Below are positions 27,568-35,118 of a stretch of 56,098 nt of DNA, in pieces. Origin of the DNA: Verrucomicrobiia bacterium (GTDB lineage: Bacteria > Verrucomicrobiota > Verrucomicrobiia > Limisphaerales > UBA8199); NCBI GenBank assembly GCA_035946615.1, contig DASYZB010000121.1:1-56098 (forward strand), in the 5' to 3' direction. Position numbers and translations under genes: made by a program. The notes under the pieces were generated by a model. The model saw only the letters and a program-made list of their open reading frames with translations, was not told the origin of the DNA and made no database searches. Position 1 is the first letter of the stretch. Every line of letters starts with the position of its first letter.

Positions 27568-28173
27568 ATGAAACTGACCAAGTTTACGAATCTTGCGGTG
27601 ATGGGACTTATCCTCACCATCGCGCTGGCCGGCTGCCGAAAAAGACCGGAATACATGACCAACATCCCTGGCGCCAGGATGGGCCAGGTCGGAGAACCTG
27701 ATACCGCCAAGCCCATCGGCTTGGAGGATAACAAACCTAAAGAAGCGACTGACGGCTTCCCCCTGGGACCGGGACATGAAGGCTGGAAAGAAGACGCGGA
27801 GGCCTTCAAAGCCGATACAGTGCATTTTGATTTCGACAGCTCGGTGGTCAAATCGGATGAAAAGCCCCACGTGGCGGCGGTAGCCGACCAACTCAAGGCC
27901 AATCCTTCCCAGGCCCTCAAAGTCGAGGGCCATTGCGACGAACGCGGCACGGAGGAATACAACCGCGCCCTGGGCGAGCGCCGGGCGCTGGCGTTGCGCG
28001 AGCAGCTTATCGGCCTGGGTATCGACCCGGCTCGGGTCGATACGATCAGCTATGGCAAAGACCGGCCTGAAGACCCCAGCCACGATGAAGCAGCCTGGAA
28101 AAAAAATCGCCGCGGGGTTTTCGTTTTATTGTCACCACAGCAACCCGTTTCTGCTGCACCTGCACAACCGTAG
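27568..28173 (+). CDS. pal: peptidoglycan-associated OmpA-family lipoprotein Pal, copy 1
   Basis: The 201-residue product starts with a lipoprotein signal peptide (LILTIALAGC, lipobox LAGC with cysteine about residue 22), then a spacer and a C-terminal OmpA-like domain: TVHFDFDSSVVKSDE, VEGHCDERGTEEYNRALGER and RVDTISYGKDRPEDP. The aspartate and arginine in the HCDERGT and NRALGERRA motifs bind diaminopimelate in the family. Pal anchors the outer membrane to peptidoglycan and interacts with TolB. It lies 21 bases after tolB and 55 bases before a close second copy. Confidence 0.92.
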   Translation: MKLTKFTNLAVMGLILTIALAGCRKRPEYMTNIPGARMGQVGEPDTAKPIGLEDNKPKEATDGFPLGPGHEGWKEDAEAFKADTVHFDFDSSVVKSDEKPHVAAVADQLKANPSQALKVEGHCDERGTEEYNRALGERRALALREQLIGLGIDPARVDTISYGKDRPEDPSHDEAAWKKNRRGVFVLLSPQQPVSAAPAQP

Positions 28174-28189
28174 AATTTCAATTGCGCCC

Positions 28190-28204
28190 GCCCCGCGGGG
28201 CTTT
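28190..28204 (+). terminator. short GC hairpin between the two pal genes
   Basis: GCCCCGCGGGGC forms a short stem and is followed only by TTTC. It is a weak terminator or attenuator at best; the tract is too short for strong termination, so both pal genes may be co-transcribed. Confidence 0.25.
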
Positions 28205-28228
28205 CGCGCTTCACATTAACAAATCATT

Positions 28229-28816
28229 ATGAAGCTCACCCGGTTCGCCAGTTTTCTTGCCTGCGCCGCATTGCTCTCTCTCATTTCCACCGGCTGCAAA
28301 CATCATCCACCAGGAATCACGCCCCTGCCCGGAGAGGGAGTAACGGGCCAAAATCCGGGAGTGGGCCCTGGAGGAACGCTCGAGGCGCCCGGCAGCACTG
28401 ACACTTCATCGGGAATCCCTTCCAACCCAGCCGGCGCTCACGATGGCTGGACACCGAACGCAGAGGTTTTCCAGGCCGACACGGTCCATTTCGCCTTTGA
28501 CAGTTCCGTCATCCGCCCTGAGGACAGCCCGAAGCTTGCGGCTGTGGCCGATTACTTAAAAGCCAATCCTTCCGCAGCGGCTAAAATTGAGGGGCATTGC
28601 GATGAACGCGGCACCGAGGAGTATAATCGGGCGCTGGGCGAACGCCGGGCCCTGGCACTGCGCGAGGAGTTGGTCCGCCTGGGCATCGACCCCACCCGGG
28701 TCGATACAATCAGCTACGGCAAAGATCGCCCGGAAGACCCCGGCCACAACGAAGCCGCCTGGAGCAAGAATCGCCGCGGAGTCTTTATTCTGCTGACTCC
28801 GCCCAAGGGGACATAA
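28229..28816 (+). CDS. Pal-like OmpA-family lipoprotein, copy 2
   Basis: A second 195-residue lipoprotein (lipobox ISTGC) whose OmpA-like domain is nearly identical to copy 1: FQADTVHFAFDSSVIRPED, IEGHCDERGTEEYNRALGER, ALREELVRLGIDPTRVDTIS. The linker between lipobox and domain differs and is richer in glycine/proline. This is a tandem duplication; both copies keep the peptidoglycan-binding residues, so both are probably functional. A palindromic mobile-like repeat follows the stop. Confidence 0.9.
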   Translation: MKLTRFASFLACAALLSLISTGCKHHPPGITPLPGEGVTGQNPGVGPGGTLEAPGSTDTSSGIPSNPAGAHDGWTPNAEVFQADTVHFAFDSSVIRPEDSPKLAAVADYLKANPSAAAKIEGHCDERGTEEYNRALGERRALALREELVRLGIDPTRVDTISYGKDRPEDPGHNEAAWSKNRRGVFILLTPPKGT

Positions 28817-28823
28817 CATAAGT

Positions 28824-28925
28824 GTAATCGGTTAGTGACGGCGGGCGCTGCCGCCTGAAGGCGGCGTTCCGCACCGTCCGGAACGCCGGCTTCAGCCGGC
28901 GGCCTCGTCGTCACTGAGGCATTAC
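28824..28925. mobile_element. MITE-like 102-bp palindrome with 8-bp flanking repeats
   Basis: The element starts GTAATCGGTTAGTGACG and ends with the inverse of GTAATGCCTCAGTGACG; the internal arms (TGAAGGCGGCGTTCCG against TGAAGCCGGCGTTCCG in reverse complement) make it one long imperfect hairpin. It is flanked by ACATAAGT at 28816-28823 and 28926-28933, with a further tandem copy at 28934-28941. Terminal inverted repeats plus an 8-bp direct repeat are the hallmark of a small non-autonomous element. It sits between pal and tatA. Confidence 0.6.
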
Positions 28926-29006
28926 ACATAAGTACATAAGTTTTTTTTAGAGCTTTACTATTATTCTGCTCAGGCTTAAGGTTATTACAGCATGGTTTGC
29001 TCTAGT

Positions 29007-29306
29007 ATGAATCTAATGTTTGGCATCTTCAATCTCGGCGGTGGCGAGATCATCCTCATCCTCGCCCTGGTTTTAATCCTGTTTGGCGCCAAGAAGCTGC
29101 CTGAGTTGGCAAAGGGGCTGGGAACCGGCATCAAAGAATTCAAGAAGGCCACTCGCGAGGTGACCGACGAGGTCTCGCACGCAATGGACGAGCCACCGCC
29201 TTCGCCCTCAAGACGCCTCCCCAGCGCCCCCGAAGCAACTTCCCAGACGACCGAGGCTGAACCGTCCCATACCGTTCCTCAATCTACCTCGAGTCCGAAG
29301 GCCTGA
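29007..29306 (+). CDS. tatA: Sec-independent protein translocase TatA
   Basis: About 99 residues. The N-terminal membrane helix and hinge ([20 protein letters not shown], then [20 protein letters not shown]) are diagnostic of TatA/TatB, with [14 protein letters not shown] matching TatA. A proline/serine-rich tail follows. I start at the ATG 29007; an upstream ATG at 28992 would add five residues and 29016 is also possible. It forms the translocation pore with TatC, whose gene starts 21 bases downstream. Confidence 0.9.
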   Translation: MNLMFGIFNLGGGEIILILALVLILFGAKKLPELAKGLGTGIKEFKKATREVTDEVSHAMDEPPPSPSRRLPSAPEATSQTTEAEPSHTVPQSTSSPKA

Positions 29307-29326
29307 GTCGCTGAGCGGTTCTAGCC

Positions 29327-30352
29327 ATGGTTGATGAACCCGAAGCGGAACTCCTAGACCAAGAGGAGCAAGAGGGCGGCCCAGTCAAATCGTTTCTCGA
29401 GCATCTCGAGGACCTCCGCTGGGTCTTGATCAAAAGTCTCGTCGCCGGCTGTGTGGCCATGCTGGGATGTCTGCTGGCCGGCAATTATGTCCTCGATGTC
29501 CTGAAATGGCCCTTGCACCGGGCCCCTGTTCCGCATCACGGCAAAACCCAAACTGTCCGCTTCACTTTCGGCAACAACCAGCTCGGCAGTCCGTTCCACC
29601 TCAGCACCAACGAACCGTTTGCCTCTCTGCTTGGCACCAATGCCTTTGTCCGCTTGGAGCTTGCTCCGGTCGTTCAGGGAACAAATTTCGTACTGGCGGT
29701 AGTTCCGCATCCGGAACCCGAAGAGGCCGTCCAGGAACGCTTGCCAATCGAGATTATTAACCTCAGCCCTGCCGGTTCGTTTATTGTCGCCACCAAAGTC
29801 GCTTTTTATGGCGGGATGGTGATTGCCGCCCCGTTCATTTTCTATTTTGTCTCTTCATTCGTTTTCCCGGCGCTCAAGATGCGCGAGAGAAAGTATGTCT
29901 ATCGCGGCCTGTTTTTTGGCGTGGGCCTCTTTTTAACCGGCATACTCTTCTGCTATTTCGTTCTGATGCCGGTGGCGCTGGCCGCTTCGGCCCAATACGC
30001 GCAGTGGCTCGGCCTGGGCGTCAACCAGTGGCGAGCGGAAGATTATATCGGTTTTGTGTGCAAGTTTATGCTCGGAATGGGCTTGGGTTTCGAGCTGCCC
30101 GTCGTCGTATTGACCCTGGTTAAGATCGGGGTTTTGAACTACGCCATCCTCTCCAAAGCGCGGCGCTACGTTATCATTATCAACGTCACTTTGGGCGCCC
30201 TTCTAACCACGCCCGAGGTTATTACCCAGCTTCTCATGGCCCTGCCCCTGCAACTGCTTTACGAGGTGAGCGTGTGGATTGCCTGGTACTGGGAGCGGCA
30301 GGAAAAGAAGCGGCAGGAACAGGCCGAAGCGACCGCCGCCGCCAGGGCCTGA
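29327..30352 (+). CDS. tatC: Sec-independent protein translocase TatC
   Basis: The 341-residue product has the TatC opening FLEHLEDLRWVLIKSL and six membrane helices. It is longer than usual (about 250) because about 90 residues (roughly 65-155, HHGKTQTVRF to VQERLPIEII) are inserted in the first periplasmic loop. The conserved loop motif appears as LTTPEVITQ, with glutamate where many TatCs have aspartate (TPPDVxSQ). It binds twin-arginine signal peptides. It ends near an intergenic repeat, with the tandem CGTATTCCG repeat just after the stop. Confidence 0.93.
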   Translation: MVDEPEAELLDQEEQEGGPVKSFLEHLEDLRWVLIKSLVAGCVAMLGCLLAGNYVLDVLKWPLHRAPVPHHGKTQTVRFTFGNNQLGSPFHLSTNEPFASLLGTNAFVRLELAPVVQGTNFVLAVVPHPEPEEAVQERLPIEIINLSPAGSFIVATKVAFYGGMVIAAPFIFYFVSSFVFPALKMRERKYVYRGLFFGVGLFLTGILFCYFVLMPVALAASAQYAQWLGLGVNQWRAEDYIGFVCKFMLGMGLGFELPVVVLTLVKIGVLNYAILSKARRYVIIINVTLGALLTTPEVITQLLMALPLQLLYEVSVWIAWYWERQEKKRQEQAEATAAARA

Positions 30353-30407
30353 AAACCGGGTGATTTCCGCGTATTCCGCGTATTCCGCGGTTTAATCTGT
30401 TCTCCAG

Positions 30408-30479
30408 AGTGGCATGAATCCTCAGGCCGCGAAATGAATGCGCTTCTGGCTATGCGTTTCAGCTCTCAACCGAGGGTCA
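30408..30479 (+). repeat. dispersed intergenic repeat, copy 2
   Basis: Related to 18534-18590: shared blocks AGTGGCATGAATCCTCAGGC, GAATGCGCTTC and CAGCTCTCAACCGAGGGTCA. This copy carries 13 extra bases (TGGCTATGCGTTT) in the middle. Intergenic, upstream of the TIGR04073-type gene. Confidence 0.5.
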
Positions 30480-30612
30480 CGGCATCGGAGGCAGCACAGT
30501 TCTCTTTTATCTGCGGTTATCCGAGTTATTATTTGCGGTTTCATCACCGAAAACTCTTTACAACTTCGCAAATCCCGCGTTACTGTTTGGTCAATAAACG
30601 AAATTGCGTTTA

Positions 30613-31071
30613 ATGAAGAAATGTTTTATGCGTAACTCACTCCCCCTCCTGGCTGGTTTGGCCCTTGTGGCTGCCTTGGCCAGCGGCTGCGCCAATACAG
30701 AAAGAAAATTCGGGCGCGGTGTTAACAACATGTTGGAAGTTGTCCGTGGCGGCGAAATGCGACGGACCATGGAACAGACGGCCATCTTCGATGGACCGGA
30801 TGTGGCTTATACGACCGGCTTTTTCCGCGGGCTCAACCGGACGCTGGCGCGGACCGGGATAGGCGTTTATGAGGTGGTGACCGCTCCCATTCCTCCCTAT
30901 GACCCTGTTTTCACGGATTATTTCGCCCCGGGCTCGGTGTATCCGGATAATTACACGCCCGGCTTGCTCGAAGATTCCATGTTTGCGACCGACTCAAACC
31001 TGGGCTTCAGCGGCGGGGATGTGGCGCCCATTGTCCCGGGCAGCCGCTTCCGCATCTTCGATACGCACTGA
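30613..31071 (+). CDS. TIGR04073-type exosortase-system-associated lipoprotein
   Basis: The 152-residue product has a lipoprotein signal peptide ending in ALASGC and the recognisable core KFGRGVNNMLEVVRGGEMRR, followed by YTTGFFRGLNRTLARTGIGV and YEVVTAPIPPYDPVFTDYF. This matches the small family named for its co-occurrence with exosortase in Verrucomicrobia; no function is established. The ATG at 30613 is preferred to an upstream TTG. A clear intrinsic terminator follows 22 bases after the stop. Confidence 0.82.
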   Translation: MKKCFMRNSLPLLAGLALVAALASGCANTERKFGRGVNNMLEVVRGGEMRRTMEQTAIFDGPDVAYTTGFFRGLNRTLARTGIGVYEVVTAPIPPYDPVFTDYFAPGSVYPDNYTPGLLEDSMFATDSNLGFSGGDVAPIVPGSRFRIFDTH

Positions 31072-31092
31072 GCTGTTTGCTCGATTTCCAGG

Positions 31093-31127
31093 GCGCCGGC
31101 ATAGTTTGTGCCGGCGCTTTTTCTTTT
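31093..31127 (+). terminator. intrinsic terminator after the TIGR04073-type gene
   Basis: An 8-bp perfect GC stem (GCGCCGGC, 9-base loop, GCCGGCGC) is followed directly by TTTTTCTTTT. This is a textbook Rho-independent terminator on the plus strand, 22 bases after the stop codon at 31071. It separates this gene from ispE. Confidence 0.85.
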
Positions 31128-31152
31128 GCGCACACTTTGGAGGCTCTTTAGT

Positions 31153-32040
31153 GTGAGCCCACTTTTGAAGACGCTCGAAAAGGCATCGCCGTGCAAGGTC
31201 AACCTGCTGCTCAATATTCTTGGCAAACGCCCAGATGGCTTTCACGAGCTGGAAACGGTGCTGCACCCCGTCCGCATCTTTGACCAGTTAAGTTTTCAGC
31301 GGGGCGGGGCCGGGATTCGATTAACCTGCGCTCAGCCCGGGTTGCCGACCGATTCGCGCAACCTGGTCTATCGGGCAGCGGCTCTGTTTTTCGATGCTGC
31401 GAAAATTAATGAAGGCGTGAGCATCCGCTTGGCTAAGCAAATCCCCCTGGCGGCCGGCCTGGGTGGTGGCAGCGGGAACGCGGCAATAACTCTTCTCAGC
31501 CTCAATGAGCTCTTTGGCCATCCGCTTGCCCAGGCTGACCTGGAGCGACTCGCCGCCTCTCTTGGCTCCGACATCCCCTTCTTTCTGCAGGATAAGCCGG
31601 CACTGGGCGCCGGGCGCGGGGAAAAAGTTCAACCCCTCGATTGGTTTGTGGCCCTGCGAAGCGCGGCATTTCTCCTGGTCCATCCCGGCTTCGGCATTGC
31701 TACTGCCTGGGCTTACAAAGAACTGAGCCGGTTCCCCACCGCTCTAAACGGACGCCCCGGGCGCGCTCAGCAGTTGATATCTCTGCTGCAAGGTGAAACC
31801 CTCCAAAGCGCAGGGGCGCAGCTTTACAACTCGCTCGAAGCCCCGGCGTTGGAAAAATATCCGCTTCTGTGGCTATTCCAGGAATTCCTTCGAGGACATG
31901 GAGTGGCCGGGACCCTGATGTCGGGCAGCGGTTCCACCGTATTCGCATTAGTCCAGAGCCTGAGCGCTGCTGAGGAATTGGCGGAACAGTTTAAAACCAG
32001 GTTCGGGAGCACCTACTGGATTCGATCTGTGGCGATTTAA
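31153..32040 (+). CDS. ispE: 4-diphosphocytidyl-2-C-methyl-D-erythritol kinase
   Basis: A GHMP-family kinase of about 295 residues that phosphorylates CDP-methylerythritol in the MEP isoprenoid pathway. Motifs: the N-terminal KVNLLLNILGKRPDGFHELE, the ATP-binding IPLAAGLGGGSGNAAITL, and the C-terminal TLMSGSGSTVFAL. I start at the GTG 31153, which has GGAG about eleven bases upstream; the longer frame to 31108 crosses the terminator tail. The route supplies isoprenoid precursors, which suits the hopanoid genes downstream. Confidence 0.92.
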   Translation: MSPLLKTLEKASPCKVNLLLNILGKRPDGFHELETVLHPVRIFDQLSFQRGGAGIRLTCAQPGLPTDSRNLVYRAAALFFDAAKINEGVSIRLAKQIPLAAGLGGGSGNAAITLLSLNELFGHPLAQADLERLAASLGSDIPFFLQDKPALGAGRGEKVQPLDWFVALRSAAFLLVHPGFGIATAWAYKELSRFPTALNGRPGRAQQLISLLQGETLQSAGAQLYNSLEAPALEKYPLLWLFQEFLRGHGVAGTLMSGSGSTVFALVQSLSAAEELAEQFKTRFGSTYWIRSVAI

Positions 32041-32112
32041 TTCGAGGCACAGGATTGGTTGGATTCTAATGGGCACAACTACTTCGGAGCTGAGGCCGAT
32101 GCGCTTGGATTG

Positions 32113-32340
32113 CTAAAATGAAGGCTCGTTCGGCGTCCACATCCGAATATTACCCAAGGCAAAGAGGGCGTTTCTTCGTGCCTCCGCACTCTTATCCTCG
32201 GATGCTCTCAGGAGTACGGGAATGGCCGCTTTTGCTTCAGGACCTATGTCACCCAAGACCGTCGCAACGATGGGAGTATAACGGATTTTTCGGCGCGCGC
32301 GCCAGAGTCTTTAAGACTTCAAACACTTCAGCGCCATTGC
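32113..32340 (-). pseudogene. HEAT-repeat protein remnant
   Basis: On the minus strand the frame from about 32280 to the stop at 32113 reads VATVLGDIGPEAKAAIPVLL and then SAEARRNALFALGNI, a clear PBS-lyase/HEAT repeat unit. Upstream sequence in the same frame is interrupted by a stop; another frame there reads GAEVFEVLKTLARAPKN, which is compatible with a preceding repeat after a frameshift. No start codon is visible. It fills the gap between ispE and the TPR protein and seems to be a decayed gene end. Confidence 0.55.
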
Positions 32341-32419
32341 GGTTTGGTACGTGAACTGGATGCCGCGGATTGTGTGGGCGGCCAAAAAGGCATGCTCTTC
32401 AGAGGCTCGCCTTAATTCA

Positions 32420-33229
32420 TTAATGCCGGGGTGATTGGATGCGGGCGGGCTGGCCAAGCTTTTGGCGCGCCGCATCGAGCCGCTGGTCCCAATCTGCCCA
32501 ACTGGCCGCCCATTCCGGGCCGGAGAACTTTGCTCGGGCGGCGGGCAATCGCGCTTCGAGGGCCTTGAGCTCTGTGCGCGCCTCGTTGCGATTGCCCCAT
32601 TTGAGATAAGTCTCGATCAGGTCGAGGCAGTTCTCAGGGAAATCGGGCGCCAGTTGAACGGCGCGTAGGAGGTGCTCGCGCGCTTTCGTCCGGCTGCCGA
32701 TGCTGATAAATGAGGGCGCATCACGGTACAGCAGACCCAGGCTCCGGTCGGGGCCTGCGTGGTCGAATTTTTCGTCCAGCTCGCGGGCCCGATTCCACTC
32801 GCGCTCCATTTCATCCAGCAACTTCAGCGCGCTAAGGCCTCGAGTGCGGGCCAGTTGCCCCAGGTTCAAACCGAGGTAATAATGTCCGGCAGCGGCAGTG
32901 GGGTCCAAGGCAATGGCCTGGCGGCTGGCTGCTATTCCCTGCTCGGCCAGGTCAGCGCGCTGTGCGCTGTTGGTTGAAAAATCGGCCAGGTCAAAACAAG
33001 CGCGGGCAAAGCGCCATCCGGCTTTGGCATTACGCGGCTGGGTTTTGTACTCGGATTTCGAGTGGCGAAAGGCCTCCTGCGCCTGGCTGGCCGGGTCTCC
33101 AGCCAACGCGCCTGCCAGAGCAATAAATGAAAAAATAACGGCTACCGCCGTAGCGCCGATTGGCAATTGGCTGTGCCGCCGACTGGCAATCGGCGGCTCT
33201 GTCACTACCCTGGCCGCAAGGGCTTCCAC
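32420..33229 (-). CDS. membrane-anchored TPR-like protein
   Basis: About 269 residues from a GTG at 33229. An N-terminal hydrophobic segment (GATAVAVIFSFIALAGALAG) acts as anchor or signal, followed by TPR-like helices: AKAGWRFARACFDLADF, ASRQAIALDPTAAAGHYYLGLNLGQLA, EWNRARELDEKF, AREHLLRAVQLAPDFPENCLDLIETYL. The open frame extends to 33499 but that part overlaps the opposite small lipoprotein gene and looks non-coding, so the start is uncertain. TPR proteins mediate protein contacts; the partner is unknown. Confidence 0.6.
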   Translation of the reverse strand: MEALAARVVTEPPIASRRHSQLPIGATAVAVIFSFIALAGALAGDPASQAQEAFRHSKSEYKTQPRNAKAGWRFARACFDLADFSTNSAQRADLAEQGIAASRQAIALDPTAAAGHYYLGLNLGQLARTRGLSALKLLDEMEREWNRARELDEKFDHAGPDRSLGLLYRDAPSFISIGSRTKAREHLLRAVQLAPDFPENCLDLIETYLKWGNRNEARTELKALEARLPAARAKFSGPEWAASWADWDQRLDAARQKLGQPARIQSPRH

Positions 33230-33279
33230 ACCCGAATTAAATGTTGCGCATAAGATAAAGCAACCTATATTTGGGCTCT

Positions 33280-33486
33280 GTGAGATTAAATTGGAAAATT
33301 CTGCGGCTGGCCGCTCTGGCGCTGCTGTTGGCCACGGTCGCCGGATGCGGCGGCCTGACTGCCAGCAAGAGCATTTCGCCGGCCAGTTTCTTTCTCCCGG
33401 GATTTCTCCAGGCAGACCCCCCGCCTGCCCACCCCGAGAGCACCACCCCCGCAGATGAGCCAGGTACCATGGTTGCTCAATCCTAA
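33280..33486 (+). CDS. small lipoprotein upstream of hpnH
   Basis: A 68-residue lipoprotein precursor: MRLNWKILRLAALALLL then ATVAGC with the lipobox cysteine, followed by GGLTASKSISPASFFLPGFL and a proline-rich tail. Start GTG 33280 is chosen (TTG 33271 is the alternative). Only 38 bases separate it from hpnH, so it may be co-transcribed with the hopanoid genes. The function is unknown. Confidence 0.55.
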   Translation: MRLNWKILRLAALALLLATVAGCGGLTASKSISPASFFLPGFLQADPPPAHPESTTPADEPGTMVAQS

Positions 33487-33524
33487 GACTCATTCCCAAA
33501 CCAAAATTATTCTAAAATTCGCTT

Positions 33525-34919
33525 ATGCGATTTCCACTCGCATTGACGGTGAAGATTGCCCGTCACATCATTAAGCATAAAATCCGGCGCACACCCAAGT
33601 TCGCCCTGGTGCTCCAGCTCGAACCGCTGCACACCTGCAACCTCACTTGCACCGGCTGCGGACGCATCCGCGAGTACTCGACCAGCCTCAAGGATATGAT
33701 GTCCCTCGAGGACTGCCTGGCGTCTGCCCAGGAATGCAATGCCCCCATGGTCTCTATTTGCGGCGGTGAACCGCTCATTTATCCAAAGATCAAGGAACTG
33801 GTTGCCGGCCTGCTGGACCAGGGCCGCATCGTCTATGTCTGCACCAATGGCATGTTCATGCGGCGCGAACTCAGAGATTACCTCGCCGGCATCTACTCGC
33901 CTTCACTCGAACCGACCCTCAAACGGCTCCTGGACGAGAAGCTGATTTCGGACAAAGAGGCCGAAACAATTCGCAAAGGCAAACAGGATGACCGCCCGGC
34001 TATCAAACCCAGTCAATGGATGTACTGGAACGTGCATGTCGATGGCCTGGAATACACTCACGATTTAATCGTCGAGCGCGAGGGCGTTTTTAAAGAATGC
34101 GTTCAAGCCATTAAGATGGCCAAGCTGCTCGGTTACCAGGTCGCTACCAACACAACCGTCTATAAGGAAACCGACATGCGGGAGATCGAGCAGATGTTCG
34201 AGTTCTTCTCCGCTCTCGAAGTCGATGGCCATACCATTTCTCCCGGCTACGAATACGATGCCGCCAAAAAGGACATGATCAAACGCCTCGGCAAAAACCC
34301 CGAGGAATTCTTTCTCACCCGGGCGATGACGGTCGAGAAGTTCGCGAACATCCTCGACTGGGGCAAGCGCTTCACCATCTTTGGCACAACGGTGTATCAG
34401 GAGTTTCTGGCGGGCAAACGCGACTTGACATGCACCGCCTGGGCCATTCCGACACGCAATATCAAAGGCTGGAAGGCCCCCTGTTATCTCATGACCGACG
34501 GCCATTACCCGCATTACCAGGAAATGCTCGACCAGGTCGATTGGGACAAGTACGGCGTGGTCAACGGTATCGCCCGCGACCAGCGTTGCGAGAATTGCAT
34601 GGTCCATTGCGGCTACGACCCAAGCGGCGCCTTGGGCACCAATTATCAGCGCGGCGATCATTGGAAGAACATCAAGTACAACTTCTCCCCCAAACCCAAG
34701 CCGTACTACCAGGGACTCAAGGTCAATGCCTTTACCGGGTTTTCTGCCGGCAAAGGCCATCTGGCCGAGGCCAAAGCGGCTGTCAAAGCGGGGCTTTCCG
34801 GGGCTAAATCCGCCTTTCAGAACAACGGCAACAACTCCGGGTCCTGCGGGAGTGGCGATACCTCGCAACGAGACGAGGTGCTGGCGAAAATGCGCGAAGG
34901 CCGGCAGGTCGAAAAGTAA
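33525..34919 (+). CDS. hpnH: adenosyl-hopene transferase HpnH (radical SAM)
   Basis: The 464-residue product has the HpnH pattern: ALVLQLEPLHTCNLTC and GCGRIREY, where CNLTCTGC holds the CxxxCxxC cysteines for the [4Fe-4S] cluster, then MVSICGGEPLIYPKI and YVCTNGMF. The C-terminal half has the expected CENCMVHCGYDPS cysteines and FTIFGTTVYQEFLAGKRD. HpnH adds the 5'-deoxyadenosyl group to diploptene at the start of bacteriohopanepolyol synthesis. It is longer than usual because of an insert of about 40 residues around SPSLEPTLKRLLDEKLISDK and a glycine/asparagine-rich tail. hpnJ follows after about 200 bases. Confidence 0.92.
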   Translation: MRFPLALTVKIARHIIKHKIRRTPKFALVLQLEPLHTCNLTCTGCGRIREYSTSLKDMMSLEDCLASAQECNAPMVSICGGEPLIYPKIKELVAGLLDQGRIVYVCTNGMFMRRELRDYLAGIYSPSLEPTLKRLLDEKLISDKEAETIRKGKQDDRPAIKPSQWMYWNVHVDGLEYTHDLIVEREGVFKECVQAIKMAKLLGYQVATNTTVYKETDMREIEQMFEFFSALEVDGHTISPGYEYDAAKKDMIKRLGKNPEEFFLTRAMTVEKFANILDWGKRFTIFGTTVYQEFLAGKRDLTCTAWAIPTRNIKGWKAPCYLMTDGHYPHYQEMLDQVDWDKYGVVNGIARDQRCENCMVHCGYDPSGALGTNYQRGDHWKNIKYNFSPKPKPYYQGLKVNAFTGFSAGKGHLAEAKAAVKAGLSGAKSAFQNNGNNSGSCGSGDTSQRDEVLAKMREGRQVEK

Positions 34920-35029
34920 GCGCCTGGCAACCCCTTTGCGGCAAAGCCTGGATTTGACGCCAACGACACTGCTGATAATCTATTGAGGAGTCCCTAAAAT
35001 GAACTACATCTTTAATCTGCCGATGCTTC

Positions 35030-35084
35030 TCCCTCTCCCCTTCCCAAGGGGAGAGGTCCGGGGAGAGGGGTCCCTCTGTATGGT
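35030..35084. repeat. palindromic CTCTCCCCTT repeat, copy 1
   Basis: The sequence contains the hairpin CTCTCCCCTTcccAAGGGGAGAG followed by GTCCGGGGAGAGGGGTCCCT. Its reverse complement closely matches 44619-44692 in the malQ 5' end. It lies between hpnH and hpnJ. Confidence 0.65.
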
Positions 35085-35118
35085 CCATTCCACGGTCCTG
35101 CCAATAAGAACCTGATTC

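Noticed and set aside
30360-30395. Tandem CGTATTCCG copies after tatC as a CRISPR or regulatory repeat
   Set aside because: Only two short adjacent copies; most likely a slip or part of the intergenic repeat family.
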